Below, piece by piece: positions 28,374 through 38,022 of a stretch of 64,000 nt of DNA. The notes beneath the pieces were generated by a model that did no database searches, was not told where the DNA came from, and worked only from the letters and a program-made list of their open reading frames with translations. This DNA is from an uncultured Acidobacteriaceae bacterium (GTDB taxonomy: Bacteria > Acidobacteriota > Terriglobia > Terriglobales > Acidobacteriaceae), in NCBI GenBank assembly GCA_903911925.1, contig CAIWFH010000067.1:1-64000 (forward strand), written 5' to 3'. Numbering within the stretch: the first letter of the stretch is position 1; every line of letters starts with the position of its first letter. The position numbers and the translations under genes are program-made.

Positions 28374-29138
28374 ATGGGAATGAACCGCAACATCCGGCAG
28401 ATATCATTTTTGATCGTGTTTGTGGCATCGGCTTCTTTGGGTTGCCAGGCAGGCGCGGCGAAGCCCGCAAGCTGCCAGAAGGTAGTGATCGCGGGTGAAG
28501 CAGTCGCGGGGCAGGAGTGGAAGGCCGCCTTGGGCGAAGGGTGGGTTTTTCGCGTCGTGCCAATTCTGCCGGGGCAGGCCGGATACAGCGGCTGGGACCT
28601 GGTTGTGGACCGGGAGCAGGGAGCAGGATTCCCCGATGCGCTGTTGTTGGCCACGCCGCCGTACAACTCAATCAACGAACGGGAGATTGGGACCACCTTT
28701 GGCCTGCGCGCCCAGGACGCGATCGGCTGGAATCCCCGCAGTTTCCATTTTCTAGCCGATGCGGGCGCGCTGCGCGAGAGTCAAAAACTGTTCCAGATAT
28801 TGGGATCGGCAAAGTTCGGGGTTGAGTCGCCTGTTGTCAGCGAGCCAGTTGGGACGGCCATGCAACGCCAGCTAAAAATCAACCAGAGAGCGGCGGCGGG
28901 GCAGTTCCGCATTCTCGACGCTCGCCTGGCGCCCGGGAACTCCGACGCTGCTTCCTATGCTGAAAACTGGGCGCTGGCATCGCAAAGGACGCCGCACTCC
29001 ATCGAGCCTGCCACCGCGGCAAAGCCCTCTCCGCGAGGCGAACTGCACTGGATGCGGTTTTCAATCACGCTTTGGCTGCCTGCGGAATGGAAGACGCCCA
29101 AGGCGCTCAATCCCGCCCGGGCGGCGTGCTCGGAATAA
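28374..29138 (+). CDS. Exported protein of unknown function
   Basis: A 254-residue protein. An N-terminal hydrophobic segment (ISFLIVFVASASLGC) could be a signal peptide; the Cys25-like position after SLG is a weak lipobox. No known fold was recognised. A central WDLVVDREQGAGFPDALLLATPPYNSINERE stretch resembles nothing specific, and the C terminus ends in LHWMRFSITLWLPAEWKTPKAL. GGAG at correct spacing supports the ATG at 28374. It is divergent from amtB and followed by a perfect palindrome before nuoB. Confidence 0.7.
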   Translation: MGMNRNIRQISFLIVFVASASLGCQAGAAKPASCQKVVIAGEAVAGQEWKAALGEGWVFRVVPILPGQAGYSGWDLVVDREQGAGFPDALLLATPPYNSINEREIGTTFGLRAQDAIGWNPRSFHFLADAGALRESQKLFQILGSAKFGVESPVVSEPVGTAMQRQLKINQRAAAGQFRILDARLAPGNSDAASYAENWALASQRTPHSIEPATAAKPSPRGELHWMRFSITLWLPAEWKTPKALNPARAACSE

Positions 29139-29216
29139 GAAGAGCAGGGGCTGGAGACCCTGGACCTGGGATTGGGGATCGGGAATCGCCGCTCTTCCGG
29201 TGGTCGCGAAAGTGCC

Positions 29217-29244
29217 GGGAAACAGCCGCAGGCGGCTGTTTCCC
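29217..29244. repeat. Perfect 28-base palindrome
   Basis: GGGAAACAGCCGC, a two-base centre AG, and GCGGCTGTTTCCC form a perfect 13-base-pair stem. It lies between the exported unknown and nuoB. No long T run follows, so its use as a terminator is uncertain. Confidence 0.7.
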
Positions 29245-29327
29245 GATCCTTGTTTTCCGCTTCTCATCAGGCGACAGAGCAATTGTGACCATTTCCAGCG
29301 GGCCCTTGGAGAGGTATATTAAAAGTT

Positions 29328-29903
29328 ATGGTGGCCACGGCAGAACGTGATCGATATCTATTTGGTGCGCTTGACAGCAGCGCGCAAAACCGAATCAAAC
29401 TCCAGGAAGTGGATTACGCATACGAGCAGCCGGAAGGCCTCATCCTTACCTCCCTGGACTTTGCTGTCAACTGGATTCGCAAAAATTCCGTGTGGCCCAT
29501 GACCTTTGGCCTGGCCTGCTGCGCAATTGAGATGATGTCGACAGGCGCGGCGCGCTACGACATCGCACGGTTCGGCGCCGAGGTTTTCAGGCCCTCCCCG
29601 CGGCAATCTGACCTGATGATTGTCGCCGGCCGCGTCTCGCAGAAGATGGCCCCCATCATTCGCCGCCTTTACGATCAGATGCCGGAGCCAAAGTGGGTTA
29701 TTTCAATGGGCGCCTGCGCCACCTCGGGCGGTGTCTTCAATAACTACGCCCTGGTGCAGGGAGTCAACCAGATCGTTCCCGTGGATGTGTATGTCCCCGG
29801 GTGCCCGCCGCGCCCCGAACAGCTGATGTACGCTTTGACTCTTCTTCAGGAAAAGATTCAACGGGAGCCGCGCAGCCTACTCAAAACTTTGAATCTCGGA
29901 TAG
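29328..29903 (+). CDS. nuoB: NADH-quinone oxidoreductase subunit B
   Basis: A 191-residue subunit of complex I that carries the N2 iron-sulfur cluster, the last redox centre before quinone. The cluster ligands are C64 and C65 in [12 protein letters not shown]131 in [10 protein letters not shown] and C160 in VPGCPPRP, all in place. The family motifs [10 protein letters not shown] and [16 protein letters not shown] are intact. No other nuo gene is present within this window on either side, so it is a detached copy. Whether the main operon elsewhere has its own nuoB cannot be told. Confidence 0.95.
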   Translation: MVATAERDRYLFGALDSSAQNRIKLQEVDYAYEQPEGLILTSLDFAVNWIRKNSVWPMTFGLACCAIEMMSTGAARYDIARFGAEVFRPSPRQSDLMIVAGRVSQKMAPIIRRLYDQMPEPKWVISMGACATSGGVFNNYALVQGVNQIVPVDVYVPGCPPRPEQLMYALTLLQEKIQREPRSLLKTLNLG

Positions 29904-30155
29904 CGGGCTTCGAAAACGCAACCTCGGGGAAGTTACCAAAGTAATTTTTTCGTGCTTTGACAGTTGGGATAAACCACGAGCGCATCCAGCGTAAAAATGT
30001 GCTCAAGCAGCATCGCCTTATGGTACGTTCTTAAATGTGCTGTACGGGCGCCTTACGGTTCCTGATACTTATGGGACCGAGTCAGTCCGAGCTGTAGTTC
30101 TAGCTCACAACAGCCTTTTGTAGATAATTGCAGATTGATTGCGGAGGAAAAACGC

Positions 30156-31949
30156 ATGTACTCTCGAATTACGAAGTCAATGTTCAGGGTTTTTGCCTTG
30201 CTATGCGTAGTTTTTGTGTCCGTTACCTTGGCCGCCCCGGCCCAGGATGCGGCCAAGCCGGCGGCAAAGGCCGCAGTGAGCGATTCCCCGTCGCGCTGGG
30301 ACATCTTTGCCGGTTATAGCTACTTGTGGCCAAAAGGCACAGTCACAGGTACAGACATCGAGGGAATGTCGTCCACAACCACCTACAAGACCAACCGGGT
30401 GGGCTCCACGGAAAGCCTCAGCTATTACTTCAACAAGAATCTCGGCTGGCAGATTGATTCGGGGCAGCATGACCGCTATTACGATTCGGGCGCAAACGGC
30501 GTGAGCAATAGCGGTGTTCTCTCCATTCAGACCGGTCCGGTATGGCGCTTCCCCGGCGAGGTCATCTCGCCTTTCATCCATGGGATGGCAGGGTTTGCCC
30601 AGGTGCAAGGTCCTGATCACCAAGGCTACAAGTGGGGCCCGACGGTTTCAGCCGGCTTCGGCTTTGACTACAAGACCTCTCTGATGGGTGGTCGCCTGTC
30701 GATCCGCCTGCTCCAGGCCGACTATGAATACATTCACTCCAACTTCGGCTTTGGCGGCTGCACAAACGGCACTCCCCTGTTCGTTCACGGCGGCGGGCAC
30801 GCCATGGCCCGGCCGATGGCCCCCGATTGTGTCTACGAGCCCGGCGGCCGCGCAAATATCGAAGCAATGCGTTTGAGCGCAGGTCTGGTTTTCCGCCTGG
30901 GCAGCATCGCGCCCCCAGCGCCGATCACCATTGCCTGCTCGGCCAGCCCGAGTTCGGTATTCCCCGGCGACCCGGTTGCAGTAACCGCGACGGCCGGCGG
31001 CCTGGACCCGAAGCTGAACGCAATCTACTCGTGGGGCGGAACCGGCGTGACCGGAACCGGCGCCAACGCATCGGTGGCCACGGCTGCTCTTGCGCCCGGC
31101 ACCTACACGGTTACCTGCGGAGTTAAAGAAGGCAAGCCCGGCAAGGAAGGCCTGAAGCCCTGGGAAGTTGCCAACGGCACGGCCACCTTTACAGTCAAGG
31201 CTTTCGAGCCTCCTACCGCTTCCTGCTCGGCCAACCCCAGCACCATCAAGCCGGGTGAAACCAGCACCGTTACCGCAACGGGCATGAGCCCGCAGAATCG
31301 CCCGCTGACCTACAGCTACTCGGCTGCATCGGGCTCCATCAGCGGCACCGGAACTACCGCGGTGTTTTCTTCGACCGGCGCGCCAACCGGCACGGCGGCC
31401 ATCACCTGCTCGGTCTCCGACGACAAGGGCCAGACCGCGACGGCCAATACCAGCGTTACGATTACCGCTCCTTACGTTGCGCCGATTCCTCACACCCAGG
31501 CGCTTTGCTCCATTACGTTCTCCAACGACAAGAAGCGTCCGACGCGCGTTGACAACGAAGCCAAGGCCTGCCTTGACGAAGTTGCCCTCGACCTGCAGAA
31601 GCAGTCCGATGCCAAGGCCGTTGTGGTTGGCGATTCGACCGCCGCTGAGAAGGTTCTTCCGAAGCATGCCAAAAAGCATGCCAAGCTTGAGGACTTCGCC
31701 GGTGAGCGCGCCGTCAACACCAAGGAATACCTGGTAACCGAGAAGGGCATTGATGCCTCGCGCATCAGCGTCGCGACCGGTACCACAGACGGGCAGAAGG
31801 TGGAAGATTACCTGGTGCCCTCTGGAGCAACCTTCTCGTCCGATGTGGCTGGCACCACCCCGGTTGATGAGACCGTGGTGAAGCCGGTGGTCCGCAAGCC
31901 GCTGGCTGAAAGACATCCGGCCAAGAAGGCGAAGAAGGCCGCAAAGTAA
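30156..31949 (+). CDS. Outer-membrane barrel/Ig-like/OmpA-like protein, copy A
   Basis: A 597-residue cell-envelope protein. After the signal peptide (to about 36) comes an OmpA-type N-terminal barrel at about 45-255, recognisable by WDIFAGYSYLWPKG, QIDSGQHDRYYD and RLSIRLLQADYEYIHSNFG. Two Ig-like segments follow, each opening with a (P)xxxCSANPS motif and a VTATG strand. The final 150 residues (RPTRVDNEAKACLDEVAL, GERAVNTKEYLVTEKGIDASRI) resemble an OmpA-like peptidoglycan-binding domain, but the canonical TDxxG is not intact. A Lys/Ala-rich tail ends the protein. GGAGG lies eight bases upstream of 30156. A close paralogue follows in tandem. Confidence 0.85.
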   Translation: MYSRITKSMFRVFALLCVVFVSVTLAAPAQDAAKPAAKAAVSDSPSRWDIFAGYSYLWPKGTVTGTDIEGMSSTTTYKTNRVGSTESLSYYFNKNLGWQIDSGQHDRYYDSGANGVSNSGVLSIQTGPVWRFPGEVISPFIHGMAGFAQVQGPDHQGYKWGPTVSAGFGFDYKTSLMGGRLSIRLLQADYEYIHSNFGFGGCTNGTPLFVHGGGHAMARPMAPDCVYEPGGRANIEAMRLSAGLVFRLGSIAPPAPITIACSASPSSVFPGDPVAVTATAGGLDPKLNAIYSWGGTGVTGTGANASVATAALAPGTYTVTCGVKEGKPGKEGLKPWEVANGTATFTVKAFEPPTASCSANPSTIKPGETSTVTATGMSPQNRPLTYSYSAASGSISGTGTTAVFSSTGAPTGTAAITCSVSDDKGQTATANTSVTITAPYVAPIPHTQALCSITFSNDKKRPTRVDNEAKACLDEVALDLQKQSDAKAVVVGDSTAAEKVLPKHAKKHAKLEDFAGERAVNTKEYLVTEKGIDASRISVATGTTDGQKVEDYLVPSGATFSSDVAGTTPVDETVVKPVVRKPLAERHPAKKAKKAAK

Positions 31950-32015
31950 CTGGCGGCATGGCGCCAAACCGGCGCCGCAACGCAACAAAGCAGAGTGCTT
32001 TTCGCAATCGAAAAG

Positions 32016-32045
32016 AGGCTGACCGGTTACCCGGCCAGCCTTTTT
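32016..32045 (+). terminator. Intrinsic terminator
   Basis: GGCTGACCGG pairs with CCGGCCAGCC, with one mismatch, around a TTAC-type loop and is followed by TTTTT. It lies 66 bases after the stop of the barrel protein copy A. Confidence 0.75.
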
Positions 32046-32338
32046 CGTTTGCAGAGGTGCTTTATGGAACGAAAGGACTTGGCGAAGCTTCTCTCGAAAC
32101 CGGCGTGCAGCCTCTCCAATCCAATGGTTACCAATGGTTATCAACTAGTAACAGGACAACGCGAAAGCTGCGCGAATACTGTCTCATTCTGAATCGCTCC
32201 CATGCTATCGTTGGAATGCCGTTGGGGTTATTCGCGGCCCGTTCGTTGAGGGCAGCGAAGTGCCTAAGCGCCGAAGCTCTGCGCTGCGACAGTGCCTTTC
32301 CCCCTTGTAACCCTGAATCAGCTTTGGAGGAAGATCGA

Positions 32339-34078
32339 ATGTGTGAAAGTGTTTCAAACACTCGGCGCCGGGTTTTTGCCCTGGCATTTGCCCTATCACT
32401 GCCAATCGCATTGAACGCGCAAACCGCTCCGGCAATCACGGGAGCACCATCCGATTACGTTTCGTCGAAGTGGGACATTGGCATGGAATACAGCTACCTG
32501 ATGCCCAAGGGAACGGTTGACACGCTGATTCCGGACGGCCGGGTTCTGAATGTGGGCTACGATAATGTGCCGGTTGGCGGGATCGGGAGCTTCTCGTATT
32601 ACTTCCTGCGCAATGTTGGCGTCCAGGCTGAAGTTGGAGTGCATGAGTGGGGCTGGCAGAATACGCCCGACATTCCGGAAACCGGCACCGAGGCCAATAA
32701 TGACGGTTTCTTGACCGTCTCGGGCGGCGTCATAGCCCGTTTTCCCATTGGACGCATCACGCCGTTTGTGCATGCCCTTGCAGGCGGGGTCATGATCGAT
32801 GGCCCGGTGCACAATCCGTTCACATGGGGTCCAAACCTGACTGCAGGCGGCGGAATGGACATCGGGACCGGGTGGCTCCATCGCCGTCTCGCGATTCGAC
32901 TGTTCCAGGTTGACTACGAGTATATGCATGCGGATTTCGGCACCGGATTGTGGGGCGGCGTTGCGAACGTGAATGCGCTGCGCTTCAGCACCGGTATCGT
33001 GATCCATGGGGGCCATATTGCGCCGCTGGAGTCGTTGACGCTTGCGTGCTCGGCCAGCCCGAATTCCGTTTACCCCGGCGATCCAGTGTCAGTGACCGCG
33101 ATGGCTACCGGACTGGACCCCAAACAGAGCGTCGTGTATTCCTGGAATGGAATTGGCGTAACGGGCAGCGGCTCTACGGCCTCGGTGGCAACGGCAGCGC
33201 TGGCGCCCGGCACCTACAAAGTGAACTGCGCCGTAAAAGAAGGCAAACCGGGCAAAGAAGGCCTGAAGCCCTGGCAGATGGCGGAAAGCTCCGACAGCTT
33301 TACGGTCAAAGCCTTCGACCCGCCAACCGCTTCCTGCTCGGCGAACCCTTCCACCATCAGACCCGGCGAATCCAGCAATATCACCGCCATGGGCATGAGC
33401 CCGCAAAACCGTCCCTTGCTCTACAGTTACTCGGCGCCGCTCGGCACGGTCACGGGATACGGCGCTACGGCGGTGTACTCATCCAACGGCGCACCCACAG
33501 GCACCGCCGGAATCACGTGCATCGTTCAGGACGACAAGGGCCAGACCGCAACCGCGATGGCCATGGTGACCATCACGGCTCCTTACGTGGCCCCGGTTCC
33601 GCACGCCCAGACGCTATGCTCCCTCTCCTTCGCAAAAGACGACAAGCGCCCCACGCGCGTGGATAACGAATCCAAGGCCTGCCTCGACGAGATAGCCCTC
33701 GATTTGCAAAAGCAGTCCGATGCCCGGGCAGTTGTGGTGGGCAACTCCACCGCGGCAGAGAAGGTTTTGCCAAAGCACGCCGCGAAGAACGCAAAGCTGA
33801 AAGACCTGGCCGCGCAGCGCGCCGTCAATGCCAAGGCATACCTGGTCGGCGAGAAGGGCATCGATTCGGCCCGCATCGGCGTTGGCGAGGGCACTGCCGA
33901 CGCCAAGTCGGTTGAGAATTACCTGGTGCCGTCCGGTGCCAATTTTGCCGCTGACGTGACCGGAACCACTCCTGTCGATCAGGTAACAGTCAAGGCTGAA
34001 GAGCGCAAGCCCCTCGGCGCAAAGTCGGTAGCCAGGAAGCACGCACTCAAGAGGCGGGCAGCCAAAAAGGCGAACTGA
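32339..34078 (+). CDS. Outer-membrane barrel/Ig-like/OmpA-like protein, copy B
   Basis: A 579-residue paralogue of the preceding gene with the same order: signal peptide, barrel (WDIGMEYSYLMPKG, RLAIRLFQVDYEYMHADFG), two Ig-like segments (ACSASPNSVYPGD and PTASCSANPSTIRPGESSNI), an OmpA-like C-terminal region (NESKACLDEIALDLQKQSDARA, YLVGEKGIDSARIGV) and a basic tail ending RAAKKAN. GGAGG lies eight bases before the ATG at 32339. Copies A and B are about two-thirds alike by eye in the Ig and OmpA parts but clearly different in the barrel, so they are an old duplication with diverged surface strands. Confidence 0.85.
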   Translation: MCESVSNTRRRVFALAFALSLPIALNAQTAPAITGAPSDYVSSKWDIGMEYSYLMPKGTVDTLIPDGRVLNVGYDNVPVGGIGSFSYYFLRNVGVQAEVGVHEWGWQNTPDIPETGTEANNDGFLTVSGGVIARFPIGRITPFVHALAGGVMIDGPVHNPFTWGPNLTAGGGMDIGTGWLHRRLAIRLFQVDYEYMHADFGTGLWGGVANVNALRFSTGIVIHGGHIAPLESLTLACSASPNSVYPGDPVSVTAMATGLDPKQSVVYSWNGIGVTGSGSTASVATAALAPGTYKVNCAVKEGKPGKEGLKPWQMAESSDSFTVKAFDPPTASCSANPSTIRPGESSNITAMGMSPQNRPLLYSYSAPLGTVTGYGATAVYSSNGAPTGTAGITCIVQDDKGQTATAMAMVTITAPYVAPVPHAQTLCSLSFAKDDKRPTRVDNESKACLDEIALDLQKQSDARAVVVGNSTAAEKVLPKHAAKNAKLKDLAAQRAVNAKAYLVGEKGIDSARIGVGEGTADAKSVENYLVPSGANFAADVTGTTPVDQVTVKAEERKPLGAKSVARKHALKRRAAKKAN

Positions 34079-34129
34079 GACGCATTCAGCGCGTACAGTT
34101 GAAAACTGAAGCGGCCGTTCCAGTCCAAG

Positions 34130-34161
34130 GCTCCCAACCACAAGTTTTCGTCGTTGGGAGC
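34130..34161. other. Hairpin after the tandem barrel genes
   Basis: GCTCCCAAC and GTTGGGAGC form a perfect 9-base-pair stem with a 14-base loop. There is no T tract, so it may stabilise the mRNA end rather than terminate. Confidence 0.5.
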
Positions 34162-34300
34162 GGTTGATCGGTTGTCCAGAGGGCCTCCCGGCCTTCCGGG
34201 CCTTGTTTTCCCGCGTTCAGCCAGTGTTGAGCTGCATTCACCAGCCAGCCCCATTTGGTTTTGAGTATGATTCCCGTTAGTCCATGGAGCCAATTTCCTC

Positions 34301-36331
34301 ATGAATCGCTTCCCGATCTCCCCTTCTTTCATGCGCCGGCCCATTCAGCTCGTGCAAGCCACAGTCATCCTCCTTCTGGTTCTTGCTGCTCAGAGACTCG
34401 CGGCGCAGGCTCCCTGGGCCGCGGTGGGCCCGGCCGGCGGCGATGCCCGTTCCTTTGCTGCGGTTCCCGGCCAGCCCAGCCACATCTACATGGGCACCAC
34501 CAACAGCTGGCTCTATGAGTCCGTTGACAGGGGCGCCACTTGGCATCGGCTCTCAAAGCTTGACCCATCCGACGACCTGATTCTGGACCACATCCTTGTG
34601 GATACGGCCAATCCCGCAACTGTTTACGTGGCCGCGTGGACCGTTGACCATCCGGACGGCGGACTTTGGATAAGCCACGATGGGGGCAAAAGCTGGGTGA
34701 TATCCCAGGGCCTTCGCGGGCAATCTGTGCGGGCTTTTGTCCGGGCCCCTTCCAACTCCCGCATGTTCTTTGCCGGGACCCTCGAAGGGGTGTTTCGTTC
34801 AGCGGATGCAGGCGCAACCTGGACGCTGATCAGCCCACAGGGGAGCCGCGAGCTTCATGAAGTTGAATCCCTGGCGGTTGACCCGGTGGATTCGAACATC
34901 GTCTACGCCGGAACCTGGCACCTGCCCTGGAAGACGCTCGACGGCGGCAAGACATGGAACAACATCAAGCAGGGCCTCATTGACGACTCCGACGTGTTCT
35001 CCATCATCATCGATCCGGTCAACCCGTTGACTGTCTTCCTCAGCGCGTGCAGCGGAATTTACAAGTCCGATACTGCGGCAGAGCTGTTCCACAAGATCCA
35101 GGGCATCCCGGCCTCGGCCCGCCGCACGCGCGTGCTCAAGCAGGACCCGTTCAACCGCGACACGGTGTATGCAGGCACCACCGAGGGGCTATACAAGACC
35201 GTGGACGGCGGCAAGACCTTCCTGCGCATGACCGGGCCTGACGTGATCGTGAACGACGTATTTGTAGACCCTGCCGACACGCAGCACGTGCTGCTGGCCA
35301 CCGATCGCAGCGGCGTGCTCTACAGCAGGGACGCGGGCATGAGCTTTGTGGCCGCCAACGAAGGCTTCTCGGGGCGCAAGGTTGAGGCTCTGCTGGTTGA
35401 CGCGGCCAAGCCTTCGCGGCTCTATGCAGGCGTGGTCAACGACAAAACTTATGGCGGCGTTTTTGTCTCTGAAAACGGAGGCGCCGCCTGGGATCATATC
35501 GGCGAGGGCCTTGAAGGGCGCGATGTATTCGCCCTGGCGCAGGCGCCCGATGGCGCCGTTCTGGCCGGAACCAACCACGGCATTTTCATGCTATTCCCCG
35601 GAACCGCCATCACCGCCGGCCCCCACTGGTGGCCGCGCAATACGATCCAGAACTTCCTGATCAAGAAGAGCGTCGTGGTTCGCAAAGGCAAAAAGGTTCC
35701 GGTCGAAACCAGGATCAAGGACAAGCAGGCCGTCCTTCTGGGCCGGGTGTACGCGCTCGATCTTTCAGGCCCGGCGTGGTTGGCATCCACCAGTTCGGGC
35801 CTGCTTACCAGCGTGGACCAAGGCGCCACCTGGCAGGGGCACATCGTCCTGGGCTCCACCGAGTACCTAACCGTTGCCGTGCGTGGGGCAACCATGGTTG
35901 CCGCGCGCCGCGACATGCTTGTCGTTTCCACCGATGCCGGGCTCACGTGGTCGGTGTCCGCGCTTCCTCCCGGGATTACGCGCATCGACCGCGCCGCTTT
36001 CTCGCCTGACGGCACACTCTGGCTCGGCGGCCGCGAAGGCGTTAACCTGTCGCACGACCTGGGCAAGAACTGGCTTTGGATTGAGCGGCTTCCTTTCCGC
36101 GACGTCAACGATCTCTGCTACGACCCCGCGCAGGGCAAGGTGCTGGTCAGTTCCCGCAACAGCGACTTTGTGTATGTCATCGATCCCGTGGCGCTCAACT
36201 GGAAATGGACACGGACAGGCTGGAAGGTCTTTCTGATCCGCACCGCGGCGGGCCATATGCTGGCGGCTTCGCTCTATGACGGGGTTCTGGTGGAGCCGCA
36301 CCCTGTGGCGACAGCAGGAACCAGGGATTAA
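34301..36331 (+). CDS. Secreted BNR/sortilin-type beta-propeller protein
   Basis: A 676-residue exported protein. A signal peptide of about 36 residues ends in RLAAQA. The rest is a chain of BNR/Asp-box-like repeats, each with an SxDxGxTW element: SVDRGATWHRL, SHDGGKSWVI, SADAGATWTLI, TLDGGKTWNNI, TVDGGKTFLRM, SRDAGMSFVAA, SENGGAAWDHI, SVDQGATWQG, STDAGLTWSV. The pattern fits a seven- to ten-bladed propeller of the sialidase/Ycf48/sortilin type. The propeller catalytic residues of sialidases were not seen, so binding is more likely than hydrolysis. The preceding ribosome binding site is weak. Ligand unknown. Confidence 0.85.
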   Translation: MNRFPISPSFMRRPIQLVQATVILLLVLAAQRLAAQAPWAAVGPAGGDARSFAAVPGQPSHIYMGTTNSWLYESVDRGATWHRLSKLDPSDDLILDHILVDTANPATVYVAAWTVDHPDGGLWISHDGGKSWVISQGLRGQSVRAFVRAPSNSRMFFAGTLEGVFRSADAGATWTLISPQGSRELHEVESLAVDPVDSNIVYAGTWHLPWKTLDGGKTWNNIKQGLIDDSDVFSIIIDPVNPLTVFLSACSGIYKSDTAAELFHKIQGIPASARRTRVLKQDPFNRDTVYAGTTEGLYKTVDGGKTFLRMTGPDVIVNDVFVDPADTQHVLLATDRSGVLYSRDAGMSFVAANEGFSGRKVEALLVDAAKPSRLYAGVVNDKTYGGVFVSENGGAAWDHIGEGLEGRDVFALAQAPDGAVLAGTNHGIFMLFPGTAITAGPHWWPRNTIQNFLIKKSVVVRKGKKVPVETRIKDKQAVLLGRVYALDLSGPAWLASTSSGLLTSVDQGATWQGHIVLGSTEYLTVAVRGATMVAARRDMLVVSTDAGLTWSVSALPPGITRIDRAAFSPDGTLWLGGREGVNLSHDLGKNWLWIERLPFRDVNDLCYDPAQGKVLVSSRNSDFVYVIDPVALNWKWTRTGWKVFLIRTAAGHMLAASLYDGVLVEPHPVATAGTRD

Positions 36332-36780
36332 CGGAATAGGCCCGGCAAGCCAATCGCATGAAGAAACCCGCCGGCAAGATGATTCTCCGATAGCTCCCTG
36401 CGATTGCAGATTAATTCGTGAAAAGGGAGACAATCATTCCTATGGCCTCCACCGCACCACAAATAAAGCAGCGCCCACGGGGGGGCTACCGCAGCGCACA
36501 AAGAGGGCGATTTACCCCTCCCCCTCCCCCATTTTCGCGCTATGCATATGAAAACAATGTAGTTACATCAAAAAAACCATGAAATACCTGAAAAAACAAA
36601 GGACTTACGTCCAGGAGCCTGTCGAATATCAGCCATTTTTCACCGGGAATGCACCGGTCTTTGAGCGCCGGCGAAGCGGAGACGGCCAAAGCCGTCATCG
36701 CGTCCAGCTATTCATGCGATTGCCCTGATCGGTCCGGCGTTGGGGTGATTTATCTCACCAGGTTTCTGTATCATCTTGGT
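36332..36780. other. Spacer upstream of mqnE
   Basis: The spacer has a C-rich tract (CCCCTCCCCCTCCCCC) near 36515 and an A-rich stretch at 36545-36605 that is unlike the surrounding GC-rich DNA. A small hairpin, GACGGC-CAAA-GCCGTC, lies near 36680. A frame extends mqnE upstream through part of this region but lacks a protein-like composition. No riboswitch fold was recognised. Confidence 0.4.
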
Positions 36781-37947
36781 ATGCAGGCTGAAATCCGGAC
36801 ATCTCAGGCACAAACCGCCCAAACGAATCACGCCTTTCAAAGCCACGATCCGCGCCTCGAGCCGATAGCCGCCAAGGTGCTTGCCAGCCAGCGCCTCGAC
36901 TTCAACGACGGGCTGGTACTCTACGGCTCTTCAGATGTGCTGGCGGTCGGCTGGCTGGCCAACTACGTCCGCGAGCGGATGCACGGCGACATCACCTACT
37001 TCAACGTCAACCGGCACATCAATCCCACCAACGTTTGCGTGGCAGCCTGCAAGCTGTGCGCCTTCGGGCGCAAGAAGGGCGACCCGGCCGGCTACACCAT
37101 GGCGCTTGAAGAGGCCTGGGAGACGGCCGCTTCCGGCTACTCCGAGGCGGTCACGGAATTCCATATCGTTGGGGGATTGCACCCTGACCTGCCGCTCGAG
37201 TATTTTCTTGACCTGGTCAAGGGGCTCAAGCAGCGCTTCCCCAAGGTTCACATCAAGGCCTTCACCATGGTGGAGGTAGCCTACCTGGCGCGGCGCGCAA
37301 AGATCACCATCGAGCAGACATTGATCAAAATGCGCGAGGCAGGCGTGGACTCCATGCCCGGCGGCGGCGCAGAGATTTTTGCCGCGCGCGTCCGCTCCAT
37401 CATCTGCGATCACAAGATCGACGGCGAAGAGTGGCTCACCACGGCGCGGTTGGCCCACAAACTCGGCTTCAAGTCCAATGCGACCATGCTTTACGGCCAC
37501 ATTGAGAACGACGAAGACCGCGTGGACCACCTGCTGAAACTGCGTGCGGTGCAGGACGAGACCGGCGGCTTCCAGACATTTATTCCGCTGGCCTTCCACC
37601 CGGAAAACACCATGCTCGATCACTTGCCGGTGACCACTGGACTGACCGACATTCGCCAGGTCGCGGTGGGCCGGCTCATGCTCGACAACTTTCCGCACAT
37701 CAAGGCCTACTGGCAGATGCTGAGCCCCAAGATCGCGCAGATTGCGCTGCGTTTCGGGGCCGACGATCTGGACGGCACGGTGGTGGAAGAGAAGATCTAC
37801 CACGACGCCGGCGCCACTACGCCGCAGGGCATGACCCGCAAAGAACTTTGCCGCCTGATTACCGAGGCAGGCCGCGTGCCCGTGGAGCGAGATACCCTCT
37901 ACAAAGCCGTGACACGCACCGAGGAGAGCTTTACGGTTGCGGTGTAG
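36781..37947 (+). CDS. mqnE: Aminofutalosine synthase
   Basis: Radical SAM enzyme of 388 residues that joins 3-[(1-carboxyvinyl)oxy]benzoate to SAM to make aminofutalosine, an early step of the futalosine route to menaquinone. The 4Fe-4S ligands are C86, C90 and C93 in CVAACKLCAFG. Downstream motifs include EFHIVGGLHPDLP, KAFTMVEVAYLARRAK, SMPGGGAEIFAARVR and SNATMLYGHIEN, all typical of MqnE rather than MqnC. No strong ribosome binding site is visible before the ATG, but the upstream extension does not look protein-like. No other mqn gene is nearby. Confidence 0.94.
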   Translation: MQAEIRTSQAQTAQTNHAFQSHDPRLEPIAAKVLASQRLDFNDGLVLYGSSDVLAVGWLANYVRERMHGDITYFNVNRHINPTNVCVAACKLCAFGRKKGDPAGYTMALEEAWETAASGYSEAVTEFHIVGGLHPDLPLEYFLDLVKGLKQRFPKVHIKAFTMVEVAYLARRAKITIEQTLIKMREAGVDSMPGGGAEIFAARVRSIICDHKIDGEEWLTTARLAHKLGFKSNATMLYGHIENDEDRVDHLLKLRAVQDETGGFQTFIPLAFHPENTMLDHLPVTTGLTDIRQVAVGRLMLDNFPHIKAYWQMLSPKIAQIALRFGADDLDGTVVEEKIYHDAGATTPQGMTRKELCRLITEAGRVPVERDTLYKAVTRTEESFTVAV

Positions 37948-38022
37948 CAAGGAACTTGTGGAATAGAGCGCGATAAAATTCTGTCGCTCTTGGCATTCGT
38001 GCTCTGTTTTCGAAAGGGACTT

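Noticed and set aside
30648..32144. Open frame of 498 codons on the minus strand
   Set aside because: It is the shadow of the barrel/Ig/OmpA-like gene and has a composition dominated by Gly, Arg and Ala.
36510..36530. C-rich tract as a possible G-quadruplex on the minus strand
   Set aside because: The runs are separated by single T bases and there is no accompanying conservation or gene signal to support a function.
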